A stretch of DNA of 64,000 nucleotides from Sepiola atlantica. Taxonomy: Eukaryota > Mollusca > Cephalopoda > Sepiida > Sepiolidae. The DNA lies in the NCBI GenBank assembly GCA_963556195.1, contig OY744525.1:83452665-83516664 (forward strand), given 5' to 3'. The notes beneath the pieces were generated by a model. That model saw nothing but the letters and a program-made list of their open reading frames with translations, was not told where the DNA came from and did no database searches. The translations under genes were made by a program, and so were the position numbers. This document shows positions 1 through 10,176 of this stretch, in pieces. Every line of letters begins with the position of its first letter. Within the stretch, counting starts at the first letter, position 1.

Positions 1-480
1 TAATACTAAGAAAGAGAAATAATTAACAGAATAAATGAGAAAAGAAAGAAAGAGAATGGAAGAATCGTGAGAAGAAGTAGAAAGAAGCAATGGAGAATAA
101 TAACAGATCATAAAGGAACGAATTACTTAGAAGAAGAAAACATAAACTAAGAACAAAACCCATTAGGACGAAAAGAAAAAACAGAAGGAATAAATAGAAT
201 AAAAATAAAAAGAAGAACAAGTAGCAAAAGAAGGAAAATACCAAAGAAGAGTAAAACGAAGCCAAACAATGAATGAATAAACATCATCAAGAATGGAAAC
301 CCATTAAGCGAAATGTGGCAAATAATTAGATACAGACTAAAACAACGAAGATCTTAACAAAGTAGAAAAAGAAAAGAAAAACGAATTAAGAAGCGAAATG
401 CAAATATTAAATAACAAAATTCATTTATTCGGTAAAAATTGTTTCTGTAAATTAGAGAAAAAAGACTAATTTATTAAATA
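1..480. repeat. Purine-rich (A/G) low-complexity tract
   Basis: The plus strand is almost entirely A and G with scattered T, built from irregular AAGAAAGAGA-type runs. The complementary strand gives a hydrophobic, phenylalanine/leucine-rich open frame that is only a translation of the pyrimidine strand. No gene is supported. Similar strand-asymmetric tracts occur at about 11.95-12.56 kb and, with pyrimidines on the plus strand, at 26.74-29.15 kb. Confidence 0.7.
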
Positions 481-683
481 TAAAAGAAGGGATGAAATAA
501 ATTAAAATAAAGATAAAGGAAGTCTGTGAGAAAATTAAGTGGTAAAAACCAACAGAACAAGTAAATGATATTAGTTGTAAATGGAATTTCATAATCGGTC
601 TTTTAATGGCGTCGATTGAGCAGCCTCGCTTTGGTTTGAGAAAATGAAAAGCGGCCATTGCTTTTTATATTTTTTTTATTTTA

Positions 684-686
<3 letters not shown>

Positions 687-755
<69 letters not shown>
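687..755. repeat. (ATT)n trinucleotide microsatellite
   Basis: About 23 near-perfect ATT units. TAA/TTA arrays matter in this window because both LINE copies of one family sit inside such arrays; this array holds no insertion. Confidence 0.95.
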
Positions 756-1053
756 CGATGCATTATCAATTTTTTGCCGTTTGTTGATTTTTTATACTAT
801 TTATTACTTTTTATATCATCAGCTTCTTATTTCCCTTTTATCGGTATTGATTTATTCTGTTTCTCCTTTTCTCTATAGACTTTCTTAAAAGGGTATTATG
901 CTCTCTCGCCTCCTCTCTATTTACCCATCTTTCGATCTCTCTTACCATGTAATATTTATATCTCTGTTATTCTTCTAATATAAATATATCTTTATTTTTT
1001 TTATCTATTGAACAAGTCGCTCTCTTTCTCTCATCTTCTCTATCTCTCTCTTA

Positions 1054-1088
<35 letters not shown>

Positions 1089-1115
1089 AGAAAGAGAGAG
1101 AGAGAAAAGAGAGGG
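756..1115. repeat. T-rich and CT/TA/AG simple-sequence block
   Basis: T-rich sequence passes into CTCT runs, then (TA)n at about 1053-1088, then AGAG runs. CT repeats on one side and AG repeats on the other, around a self-complementary TA core, make a low-complexity palindrome. No gene is seen. Confidence 0.7.
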
Positions 1116-1187
1116 AGATATGATGATGAACATTATGAGAATAATATTCCAACGTAGTGAAAAGTGTAAAAGGAAAAAAATATATTT

Positions 1188-1275
1188 ATTTATCCACGTT
1201 TTGTCTTTATTTAAAGACTTCCTCCAGATGATAGATTTGAAGTAATAACATACAAGTACAATATTTTACAATATT
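1188..1275 (-). repeat. Dispersed repeat with hammerhead-like stem-loop, copy 1
   Basis: On the minus strand a CTGGAGGA box is followed by a GTCTTT/AAAGAC stem-loop and AAAACGT. The same order (box, hairpin, GAAACGT) lies at 40141-40172 on the minus strand, and the flanking bases are also alignable there. This copy has lost the GAAA (it reads AAAA). It looks like a decayed Penelope-like or hammerhead-related repeat; the family name is inference. Confidence 0.45.
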
Positions 1276-1689
1276 TCGTGCGTTTATGACGTGAAAATCA
1301 TGTCTTTCTTTCTCAAATAAAACATAATCGTTGTAATTTTTGTTAAATATGGTGCGATTATGACGTGAAAAGAATGGTTTTGTACTTTTTTCAAACGAGT
1401 CATAGTTGTTAGAATTCAAAGTGTAATGAGTGTTTTTTTAAAAATTATTTTACTACCGAGGTTATGCATAATTTTTGTTGGGAATGTCGTGTAAAATAGC
1501 TAGCCTTGATCTAAATTTAAGTTCTGTTCGGTTAGTATTAGTTTGCTGATTGTAAATGAAATACATTGTACAAGCTGTTACGTTGTTTAATTGTGTTCAA
1601 GTTTATAATAAGTGCTGAGTCAAGAAGTCTTCGCTGAAGTTTATTTAAAGTAAATTTAATGAGTCTAGCTTGTTTAAAGTTCAAAAGAA

Positions 1690-1776
1690 TAACAATGTTG
1701 ATTGAAAAGGGACGAAACTTATACGTACATAGATAATAAACAATAACAAATATTTTATATTTGTCGCTCCTCGTAA
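1690..1776 (+). repeat. Partial copy of the hammerhead-bearing repeat (3' half only)
   Basis: From the stem II loop onward (about 1700-1765) this matches 2034-2098 with few differences, including the GGGACGAAAC box and the following ATAGATAATAAACAATAAC. It lacks the CTGATGA core, and stem III carries a change, so it should not cleave. The two matching segments lie 334 bp apart in direct orientation, which is the kind of spacing seen for tandem retrozyme monomers. Confidence 0.6.
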
Positions 1777-2014
1777 AATAAGTAGAGCACTCTAAATGGT
1801 AGTACCTACACAGCATGACGTCACTTGCTTTATATGCATCATTCCTTCTTTAATAGAAGTAGAATGCCTGGATATCGTGCCGCTTTTAAATGTGTTAAAA
1901 TTATCATTGTTTATCGGCTATTCAAATATTGGCCGCGCGATTAAGGACGTTGGATTTAGGGTGAAAAACACTTGTAATCCAGGAATCGTACGACCGGTAG
2001 TGAATAGTCATATC

Positions 2015-2066
2015 TCTATGCTGATGAGTACTGATTGAAAAGGGACGAAACGTATACGTATATAGA
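2015..2066 (+). ncRNA. Hammerhead ribozyme, minimal type I (one stem II mismatch)
   Basis: All parts of a hammerhead self-cleaving RNA can be placed. Stem I pairs 2015-2020 (TCTATG) with 2061-2066 (TATAGA), five Watson-Crick pairs plus one G-U. The core CTGATGA is 2021-2027. Stem II closes with G2028-C2046, then T2029-A2045 and C2031-G2043, with one A/G mismatch that a single C would repair. GAAA is 2047-2050. Stem III is tiny (C2051-G2058, G2052-C2057, TATA loop). Predicted cleavage follows A2060 in GTA. Very short stem III is the form known from Penelope-like elements and animal retrozymes. The mismatch may weaken activity. The repeat runs into a (TA)n array just downstream. Confidence 0.72.
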
Positions 2067-2086
2067 TAATAAACAATAACAAATAT

Positions 2087-2091
<5 letters not shown>

Positions 2092-2140
<49 letters not shown>
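2092..2140. repeat. (TA)n microsatellite
   Basis: Uninterrupted TA dinucleotides directly following the hammerhead-bearing repeat. Confidence 0.95.
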
Positions 2141-2143
<3 letters not shown>

Positions 2144-2274
2144 GAGCAAACATATACAGTATTATTGACAGTAGAGAAAGTAGCTTAATAATAGAGGGTT
2201 ATCAAAAAGTATGCAATGAGAGAGAGTGAGAGTAATAGACATAAACATAGTAAGAAATGGGTGGCTTAGAAATC

Positions 2275-2277
<3 letters not shown>

Positions 2278-2328
<51 letters not shown>
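2278..2328. repeat. (TA)n microsatellite
   Basis: Uninterrupted TA array. The sequence after it (about 2329-2395, ATGCCTTCAAAGAAA...) recurs at 2700-2755, which also abuts a TA array. Confidence 0.95.
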
Positions 2329-2333
<5 letters not shown>

Positions 2334-2744
2334 TAGAGTCAAAATGCCTTCAAAGAAATCATGTGTTAGATGCAGGTAATTTATTAAATAAAAATAACAA
2401 TAAAACATATTTCAAAACATTTCTCAAAATATTTCAAAATACCTTCCCTTTTTTTTCTTCATCTTGATTTTTTTAGCTAATATTTCGCTTGATAAAACTA
2501 GCTTCGACAGAGCTTAGACAAATAAAGGTATAAACTTACTTTTTTTTAATAATATCCTTATTGGTCTTGTCGAAGTGTCCCGTCCGATGATGTGGAGCAA
2601 TGGTGAAAATGTCTGTTTTAAATAAAACTTGATTGCGCATGGTCGCTGGTAGGTACAAATTGGAACAGTTCATTTTTAAAGCATCTTTTGAATTTTAATA
2701 TAAATATAGAGGAAAAATGCCTTCAAAGAAACGATGTAAGGTAA

Positions 2745-3090
2745 TTTATATATATATATACATATATATATACATATATATAAATATATAAATATATATA
2801 TATACAAATATATGTATATATATAAACATATATATATATATATATATATAAATATATGTATATATATAAACATATATATATATATATATATAAATATATG
2901 TATATATATAAACATATATATATATATATAAATATATGTACGTATATATATATATATAAATATATGTACGTATATATATATATAAATATATGTACGTATA
3001 TATATATATAAATATATGTACGTATATATATATATATATAAATATATGTACGTATATATATATAAACATATGTATATATAAAAACATATG
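2745..3090. repeat. Complex TA minisatellite
   Basis: TA arrays punctuated at intervals by ATAAATATATG and TACGTATA variants, giving a higher-order repeat of roughly 30-40 bp. The long tyrosine/isoleucine frames across it are repeat translations, not genes. Confidence 0.9.
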
Positions 3091-3092
3091 TA

Positions 3093-4336
3093 TATCAAGG
3101 AAGGTGCGAGAGCGCTCTATCCCTTAATAGACTATATGAATGGCCTATGCTGGAAATCTCATTTCTTTGATCAATCATAACTCAAAAAACAATAAATCAA
3201 ATTAGTTAAAACTTTGCACAAAATTTTTTTGATAGGTTCTATAAGTGTGTAGAATTTCAGAATCATTAGTCAAGGCAACCCAGAGATCTAGAAAGTTCAA
3301 TCATGAAATCATGTTGTCTGTGTGTACGTAGGTACGTACGTATGTGCCACCCTGCATTTCATCAACTATTTGAAGGATTTAGGTGATTTTTGGCCGAGAT
3401 ATAGGTTCTAGGGTCTAGTTGATGGCTTTCTAATTTCAGTTTACTAATATACCGTAGTTTCCTAGAAATTTTCAACAAACCTTAAACAATGACTAGTCCA
3501 CATACACTTTCTTCTATATCTCATAGCTATTTGATTAATTAAGCTGTGTTATGGCACAGATAGAGGTTATATTTTGTTTTTCTTTGTACACTGAAAATGT
3601 TATTGTTTACTATTGTGAATAACTTCATTATATTTCTTCCTTGCTCCAAAATTGTTTGATTTATTTTGTTCTTGCTAAATTAAATATTTCTGCATTGTGT
3701 CCTTGTCAATTCTCAAACACACTGACTGTAAAATGATTGAATCACCATTTATTGTTTGCAATCAATACATGGTAAAGTTTGAAAAAAAATTGTTGCAGTT
3801 TAAATTGTATCATTAGTAAATATACCCTCATCATAATTTTAACAAATATTTACCTGTGTATATTGGAAGAAACATTGATTAGTCAAACTTTCAACTGTAT
3901 CAGTTATGAGAAGGCATTGTATTAAGGCATAGCCATTAAACAAGTAGTGAGATTCCATGATAAATGCGAGTATACTGAAATCATATGCTCTTTATAGGGT
4001 TAAGATGAAAATTCATATACACTAAGTGTACAAAAGCAAGTAAATTCCCAAATGTTTACACTTTTATTGTAATTAAGGTTATGCGATCACAACAGGGCTA
4101 TGTATTTTACTGGTAGGAATTTTTCTTCAGCGCACCTTATGCATTCATGCATAGAGATTTATACTGTAGTGATGTGATAATGAAATGGTTTGGTTGATAT
4201 GTAGTCATACCCTTAATGACAATAAAAGTGTAAAGATTTGGGAATTCCCTTGCTTTTGTACATTTAGTGCATATGAATGTTAATCTTAACCCTATTATGG
4301 GCATATGATTTCAGTATACTGGCATTTTTCATGGAA
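3093..4336 (+). mobile_element. Palindrome-containing dispersed repeat, copy A
   Basis: This segment is alignable with 19756-20576 in reverse orientation. It starts near GCGAGAGCGCTCTATCCC and ends with a palindrome at 3952-4336. The palindrome has arms of about 130 bp (about 3952-4083 and 4205-4336) around a loop of about 120 bp containing CAGGGCTATGTATTTTACTG. Copy A carries about 430 bp (around 3480-3900) that copy B lacks. No coding capacity is visible. Structure suggests a non-autonomous DNA transposon or foldback element; the superfamily is not assignable by eye. Confidence 0.7.
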
Positions 4337-4344
4337 TATAAATC

Positions 4345-5424
4345 TAGATATAGATATATTTATATATATAAATAAATATATATAGATATATAAATATATA
4401 TACAGATATATAAATAAATATATATATGTATATATAAATATATATACAGATATATAAATAAATATATATATATATATATATAAATAGATTTATAGATTTA
4501 TATATCTATATATATATAAATATAGATATAAATAAATATATATACAGATATATGAATAAATATATATATATAAATAGATTTATATTTATATATATATATA
4601 TAGATATAAATACATATATATATATAAATATATATATATATAAATAAATATATATATAAATAAATATATATATATATAAATAAATATATATATAAATAAA
4701 TATATATATTAATATATATATATACATATATAAATATATATACATATATAAATATATAAATATGCATAAATAACTATATATATATAAATAAATATATATA
4801 TATATATATAAATATATATATATATGTATATAATAAATATATATGTATATATATATGTATAAGTAAATATATATATATATGTATAAATATATATATATAT
4901 ATATATATAAATATATATATGAATAAATAAATATATATATATATGTATAAATATATATATATATATATATATATAAATATATATATGAATAAATAAATAT
5001 ATATATGAATAAATAAATATATATATATAAATATATATATGAATAAATAAATATATATATATAAATATATAGATGAATAAATAAATATATATATATATAA
5101 ATATATATATGAATAAATAAATATATATATAAATATATATATGAATAAATAAATATATGAATAAATACATATATATATATAAATATATATATGAATAAAT
5201 AAATATATATATATATAAATATATATATGAATAAATAAATATATATATATAAATACATATATGAATAAATAAATAAATATATATGTATATATATGTATAA
5301 GTAAATATATATATGTATAAATATATGTATATATATAAATATATATAAATATATATATATATATATAAGTTAATATATATATTTATAAGTAAATATATAT
5401 ATAAATATATATATATAAATATAT

Positions 5425-5495
<71 letters not shown>
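4345..5495. repeat. 1.15-kb AT minisatellite
   Basis: Only A and T with rare G or C (GAATAAATAAATATATATATA-type units, ATGTATA, AGATATA). Units such as ATATGAATAAATAAAT recur every 35-45 bp between 4910 and 5270, so it is a higher-order array and not only a dinucleotide run. All frames across it are tyrosine/isoleucine/phenylalanine repeat translations. Confidence 0.9.
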
Positions 5496-6100
5496 ATATA
5501 ATTAAAATAGATTTTTAAAAACAAAATATCCCCAAACCAAGGAGTATTGAAACATGTATTTCTGTAAGTAAAGCGTATTGGGAAAACCTCAGGGAAACAA
5601 ACGTTGGTTAACTTAGCTCAAGTGTGTGAGATGTTTGTGTGTTACGTATAGAAAGAAAGGTTAGAGAATATGCATGAAATATAAAAGTGTATTCTAAGGT
5701 AAAATTTACCGAGCAAGACAATTGAAGTGTTCTCGAATCTCTAAGTGTCAACTGAACGTTTGACGGTAACATTAGTATGCGTGTATTTGGAACTGTAATG
5801 AAGACGGCTGATTAAATGTTGATACAGGACTAGTTATTATTTTATGCAGTATGATATAAGATCTTTATTTCATGTGGTTGGCATAGATTATCAATTAGGT
5901 GTCTGTCTTTTAGCATTTATTAGTGGTTCCTGAAAAATGGAATTACTGGACACACACATAACAAACATAGCGCGTTTCAAAACCGTTCATATTTAAACCG
6001 AACTAATTTCTTATCCTCTCTATCGACCATATCATACTTTCGTTTTGTTTAAAAACAAAAGAAAGAATGTGAACGCCACATTAAATCGATTTCATATTTC
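5496..6100. other. AT-rich DNA, nothing recognised
   Basis: No coding signal, repeat or RNA structure was recognised here on either strand. Confidence 0.5.
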
Positions 6101-6107
6101 TATACTT

Positions 6108-6181
6108 GCCTCGGTGCTCTGTGGGTTAAGAACGAAGCACATAAAAATGGAGATTGCGAGTTCGAACCTCGACCGGTACCC
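6108..6181 (+). repeat. tRNA-like sequence (SINE head or tRNA pseudogene)
   Basis: A 74-base stretch shows a T-arm with stem CGAG/CTCG around loop TTCGAAC, which fits an RNA polymerase III B box, and an upstream A-box-like CTCTGTGGGTTAAGA. The acceptor ends GCCTCGG and CCGGTAC pair only partly, and the anticodon arm is poor. It is better read as the tRNA-derived head of an old SINE than as a working tRNA. Cephalopod SINEs of the tRNA-derived type are known; family identity is not claimed. Confidence 0.45.
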
Positions 6182-6309
6182 AAATAATTTTTTTCTAATT
6201 TTGTGTGCACATGAACTTAGTAAGTTTACATTCCTCTATTAAGTGATTTGTAGAATTCTCCTTTTTTATCTTTTAGCATAATTTTAAAATACTTTATTTA
6301 ACTCTAAAT

Positions 6310-7545
6310 TGATTCTATCTAAGAGTAAAACTAATTACTATTGCCGTTAAAATATTATTAATTCGATAGTTAATCTGAATCTAATAGTGGAGCCATTATA
6401 AAGCTGAGCACTGTAATTGAACATATAATATAAAATTCTCAGAGGTTATTAAGTAGTTCTATTAGAAATTTAACACTTTCCTATTGTCAGATCTTGTGCA
6501 ACTTTTAGTATGTTGTAGACTAGACCCAACCTAACACAAACCCACAAAAAAACAAAATGTTGCCATTTTTGGGGGGCAATCAGTATACTGACCTGTCTAT
6601 ACAGATATACTTACATATATACAATATAAAACGTGGCGTTACCTTATGGCTAATGTATCATGAGAACAGTATGATTTAATAGAGAATGAAATAGTAAGTC
6701 ATATTTCGTATTGGATGTATTGTTTTTGTTCCTTCAACTTATATCTTACCCGGAATTTGCATTGCCCACAGCCTTTAAAAACATACTACTAGTATAATTT
6801 AACTTTTAAACGAATTTAAATTTACTTTGAAAAGTATATGTACACACAAACACATCCCTTCATCGGTGTACAACTCTACGTGCTACATGGGTTTGACTAT
6901 ACAATGACTTACCTGAGAGTAAACAACCTTAAAATTGCAATAAAATACTTATAAGATTTTTATATGTAGCTTTTGGTGAAAAGCTATACCTGTCAACGGC
7001 ACAGAGAAATGTTTCACTCTACTTTATACATTGTGTATACACGTAGTTGTATCGATTTATCGATACAGTGACTTCATCTGAGTATAAAAAAAACTTGAAA
7101 TACATTAAAATACTATTAATTCTATGGTTAATATAAATTTTATCTTGGGGTCATTATAAAGCAAATTACTGTTATTCTACATACAATATCAAATCATCAG
7201 AGGGTATTAATTCATTCTGTGTATACATATATACTTACATATATACTTACATATATACAGTCTAAAACCTGGCTCAAACTTATCGTCAATGTATCATAGA
7301 AATGCTATAATTTAACTTAAAAAGATGTAATTTATTTTTAAAATTATATATGCACATGTTCAACCATCCGTGCGTACATATACACATACGTGTATGGGTT
7401 TAACTATATAATAATTTTTGCTAAGAATAAACTACTTTACAATTGCATTTAAATACTAAAAACATTTTAATATATAGCTTTCTGGTGTGAAAGCTATACC
7501 CGTGAACCGTACAAGGGAATTTCTCACTCTACTTTAACTATAAGA
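6310..7545. repeat. Old diverged tandem duplication
   Basis: About 6340-7050 and 7090-7545 are alignable. Both hold a GAGCCATTATAAAGC-like stretch, a TACTTACATATATACA stretch, an AATGTATCAT segment, a GGGTTTGACTATA stretch, and an AAAGCTATACC...TCACTCTACTTTA end. A shorter motif ending in AAAATAC recurs about four times (near 6310, 6908, 7068 and 7410), so the array is internally compound. No gene is seen in it. Confidence 0.65.
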
Positions 7546-7690
7546 TAATCTATAACGTCAACTTTTTAAAATTTTCTTTCAGAAACATATTTTCTGTAAT
7601 CAACGAACATTTATTTTTTCTGAAATTGATTAGTTTTAAAAAGTTAGTTTTACAAGAGCATTAATGGTATATCATTTTTCTTTACTTTTA

Positions 7691-7691
<1 letters not shown>

Positions 7692-7749
<58 letters not shown>
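7692..7749. repeat. (TA)n microsatellite
   Basis: Long uninterrupted TA array, followed by CT-rich sequence and a second TA run at 7831-7857. Confidence 0.95.
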
Positions 7750-7751
<2 letters not shown>

Positions 7752-7820
7752 CAGTTGTTCTCATCTTTTCGTTTTAAATTATCATTTATTTTTTCATTTC
7801 GTCGCATTTCTTTCTTTCTT

Positions 7821-7854
<34 letters not shown>

Positions 7855-7862
<8 letters not shown>

Positions 7863-8092
7863 TTATTCTGGTACAGAAAAATTAGTACAACATTCGTACC
7901 GTCGGTTTCAAGCACGGAAGGTCTTACCCATCCGGCTCTCTTCAGCTTCTGTTGTCATCTGTTTTGGAAATGTGAGGTTCCAAAACAGATGACAACAGAA
8001 GCTGAAGAGAGCCGGATGGGTAAGACCTTCCGTGCTTGAAACCGACGGTACGAATGTTGTACTAATTTTTCTGTACCAGAATAAATAAATAT
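7855..8092. repeat. Perfect 115-bp inverted repeat (hairpin), 8-base loop
   Basis: Bases 7855-7969 are the exact reverse complement of 7978-8092, with only ATGTGAGG between. The arms are not simple sequence: they contain GTACCGTCGG, GAGCCGGATG and AGATGACAAC. Left of it lies (TA)n. Such a perfect snapback is either very young or maintained by gene conversion, or it is an assembly artefact of a template switch. If transcribed it would form a 115-bp duplex, a substrate for Dicer or ADAR. Confidence 0.95.
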
Positions 8093-8170
8093 TATGCTCT
8101 TAATTTTTAACTTTAATTCTTAATTAATCGAGCACTCTGCTGGGATTTTTCCTACCATTCTACAAAGAAG

Positions 8171-8171
<1 letters not shown>

Positions 8172-8207
<36 letters not shown>

Positions 8208-8232
8208 TATCTGTATATATGTATATGTATAT
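8172..8232. repeat. (TA)n microsatellite
   Basis: TA array running into TATGTATATGTATATA variants. Confidence 0.9.
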
Positions 8233-8650
8233 ATAGCTATTTTATCAAAATGTATCCTCTATTGCGATCAACTATTTTTCTCAATGCATGTCTGTTTTTT
8301 TATGTTACATAAAATAATCTAACATCGCGTTGTTTTTTTTTAGCTATTTTAAATTATTAGCCAAACCATTGCAGGACGAAACTGAACGTAAAAAACTCTT
8401 TTTTTTTTTAAACAAGGTATGCAAATGCTGTTGAAGCAAAGCTAAGATTCAAAAGCAAAAAGTCACACAAGAAAGCGAGTCTTTATTTTATGTGGGCGCA
8501 TCAAAAATAGTTTATAATCTAGAGTAAATTACATTCGCGAGAAAAAAAAACACTTTTTTGCAATTGGTACAATATACAGACAAGAGTTCTAAACAGTGAA
8601 GAAATATATTTTATGTATTCATCCTGAATATTTAGATAAAATTCAAGACA
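8233..8650. other. AT-rich DNA, nothing recognised
   Basis: Homopolymer A and T runs only; no gene, structure or repeat family recognised. Confidence 0.5.
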
Positions 8651-8827
8651 GGACCGGCGGGACAGTTATAAAAGTGGGGGGTGGCTCTCCTAAAAAGTGG
8701 GGGGCCCGGTTAAACACATGCATATATAACTTCATTATTGATGACCGTAAAGTGAGGGGGGCAAGTCAAAAAGTGTAGGGGGGCTTGAGCCCCCCTGCCC
8801 CCCTGCCCCCCGGTGCCGCCGTCCATG
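8649..8827. mobile_element. GC-rich, G-tract-bearing MITE-like element
   Basis: A sharp GC island inside AT-rich DNA. The ends GGACCGGCGGGAC (from 8651) and the complement of GTGCCGCCGTCC (to 8824) are imperfect terminal inverted repeats, and a possible 5-bp duplication CAAGA flanks it. Inside, AAGTGGGGGG-type G-tracts repeat three to four times and the right end has three C5-C6 runs. The short open frame across it is not convincing. G-quadruplex or i-motif formation is plausible. Confidence 0.5.
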
Positions 8828-9399
8828 CAAGATACCGTCCAAAGACGGTTTCATAATACAACGACATACGTGGACCGTTAAACCTGTAGGACCCGGAGTT
8901 AGACCCAAATGATATAACCGACTCTGATAACAGGAGGGGGATTTCTATAATGCGACTGGTTCTTTATAATAACATCATGTGGTCGAAAATCAAAACGAGG
9001 TTTTTCCAGCTTTCGACTTTGACAGAGTGGGACGTATCTGACCACCGTCCGTGATAAGACAAGTGAGAACATGTGTTTACAACATTCAAGGCACACTTCC
9101 GTTTACTCTTCGAATTCAATAGTACGTACATCCAACATTATATGAGAACCAATAGTATATGTGTCTTCTGCGGAAAAAATAATTTTTAATCTAAAATCTT
9201 TACATTTCAATGATTTCGTACGAAATTAAAAAAAGATGTCTCGTATTAATTTCTACAAAAAATGACACGTGCTTTGAGTATGTTATATGTGACTTCACTG
9301 GAACGTTAATAAGTAAATCAGGGTTGAACCTGAAAATGCTTCAAAGTAATAAAATACCGATTAATATAGTCTTATTCTTCTTGTGTCATCCATAAATTC
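8828..9399. other. Moderate-complexity DNA, nothing recognised
   Basis: Composition is less AT-skewed than its surroundings and the stretch lies downstream (in minus-strand sense) of a reverse-transcriptase remnant, so it may be LINE 3' sequence. No motif supports that directly. Confidence 0.3.
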
Positions 9400-9985
9400 G
9401 TTGTCAAATATTCACGACCTTTGTGCGACATGATGTTCGCTCACTCATTGTGACTAGAAGCTCCAATCCCGAGAGGTCAGTGTCTTTCGTTAGTAGAATC
9501 TTGATTATAATATGAGTCCTCCCAGCCCGTCGTTGAACTCTCGGGATCAGAGAAGCATTTTTCTATCAAGTTCATCGAGTCAAAGTACATGTCTAGTCAG
9601 TGCCCAAAATAAGTGTTGAACAACTTCAGATATGCGTGGAATTCAAACACAGAGCATTTTGTGTGTTACATAATCTCACCACGATATGTTATAAACAACG
9701 CGTAGCATCCCTTGGTGCATGATCGATCAATTATGTTTTGTTGCGTAACATTTAATGTCAAAGAGTCTTATATGTAGAGAAGGATGAGTTCGATCGATGC
9801 CTGTAAAACTTGCCTTGAGTTTTGTCTCATTTTTGATAGCAGCTTTCCGGATGTTGCTGAGAGGGTTTATTGCGCTAGACGCCGAGCCAATACACGTATT
9901 AATATTATAACCAAAGTCAGTGACTCCTCCTAGATATTTGAAGTGTTAAACCAGTTCGATTAATATAGTGAACACTGTGAAAACC
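9400..9985 (-). pseudogene. Degenerate LINE reverse-transcriptase C-terminal fragment
   Basis: Read on the minus strand, the sequence near 9955-9780 encodes HFKYLGGVTDFGYNINTCIG followed by ASSAINPLSNIRK, which matches the thumb-region YLG-(S/T)-x-(I/V)-(T/S)-D-x-G motif of non-LTR reverse transcriptases. Further on come LRVVYNISW-x-DYVT and then TRHVL-x-LDE, matching the conserved LR-x-I-x-I-SW-RD and GH-V-x-RM-(D/E) order. These pieces lie in different frames and are separated by stops, so the copy is dead. Clade is uncertain (RTE, CR1 and Jockey relatives share this tail). The catalytic palm is not present here. Confidence 0.65.
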
Positions 9986-10072
9986 CGAGATTACACGACT
10001 GAAAAATGCAAAATGATATAATTCAGTTTCCTTTTATCAATTACATCGGAATTTGCTCAAATTTTAGAAATC

Positions 10073-10176
10073 TGTAGAATCATGCGATTTAAATTATATT
10101 CAAACATCGATGTGAAATTATATTTGTAGAATCATGCGATTTAAATTATATTCAAACATCGATGTGAAATTATATT
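10073..10176. repeat. Perfect 52-bp tandem duplication
   Basis: 10073-10124 and 10125-10176 are identical, starting TGTAGAATCATGCGATTT. A recent local duplication in unique sequence. Confidence 0.95.

Noticed and set aside
4506..5524. Open frames of 250-271 codons on the minus strand
   Set aside because: They are translations of AT minisatellite (tyrosine, isoleucine, phenylalanine only), as are those at 2676-3098 and 48842-49344.
6108..6181. A functional tRNA gene
   Set aside because: Acceptor and anticodon stems do not pair properly; only the T-arm is convincing.
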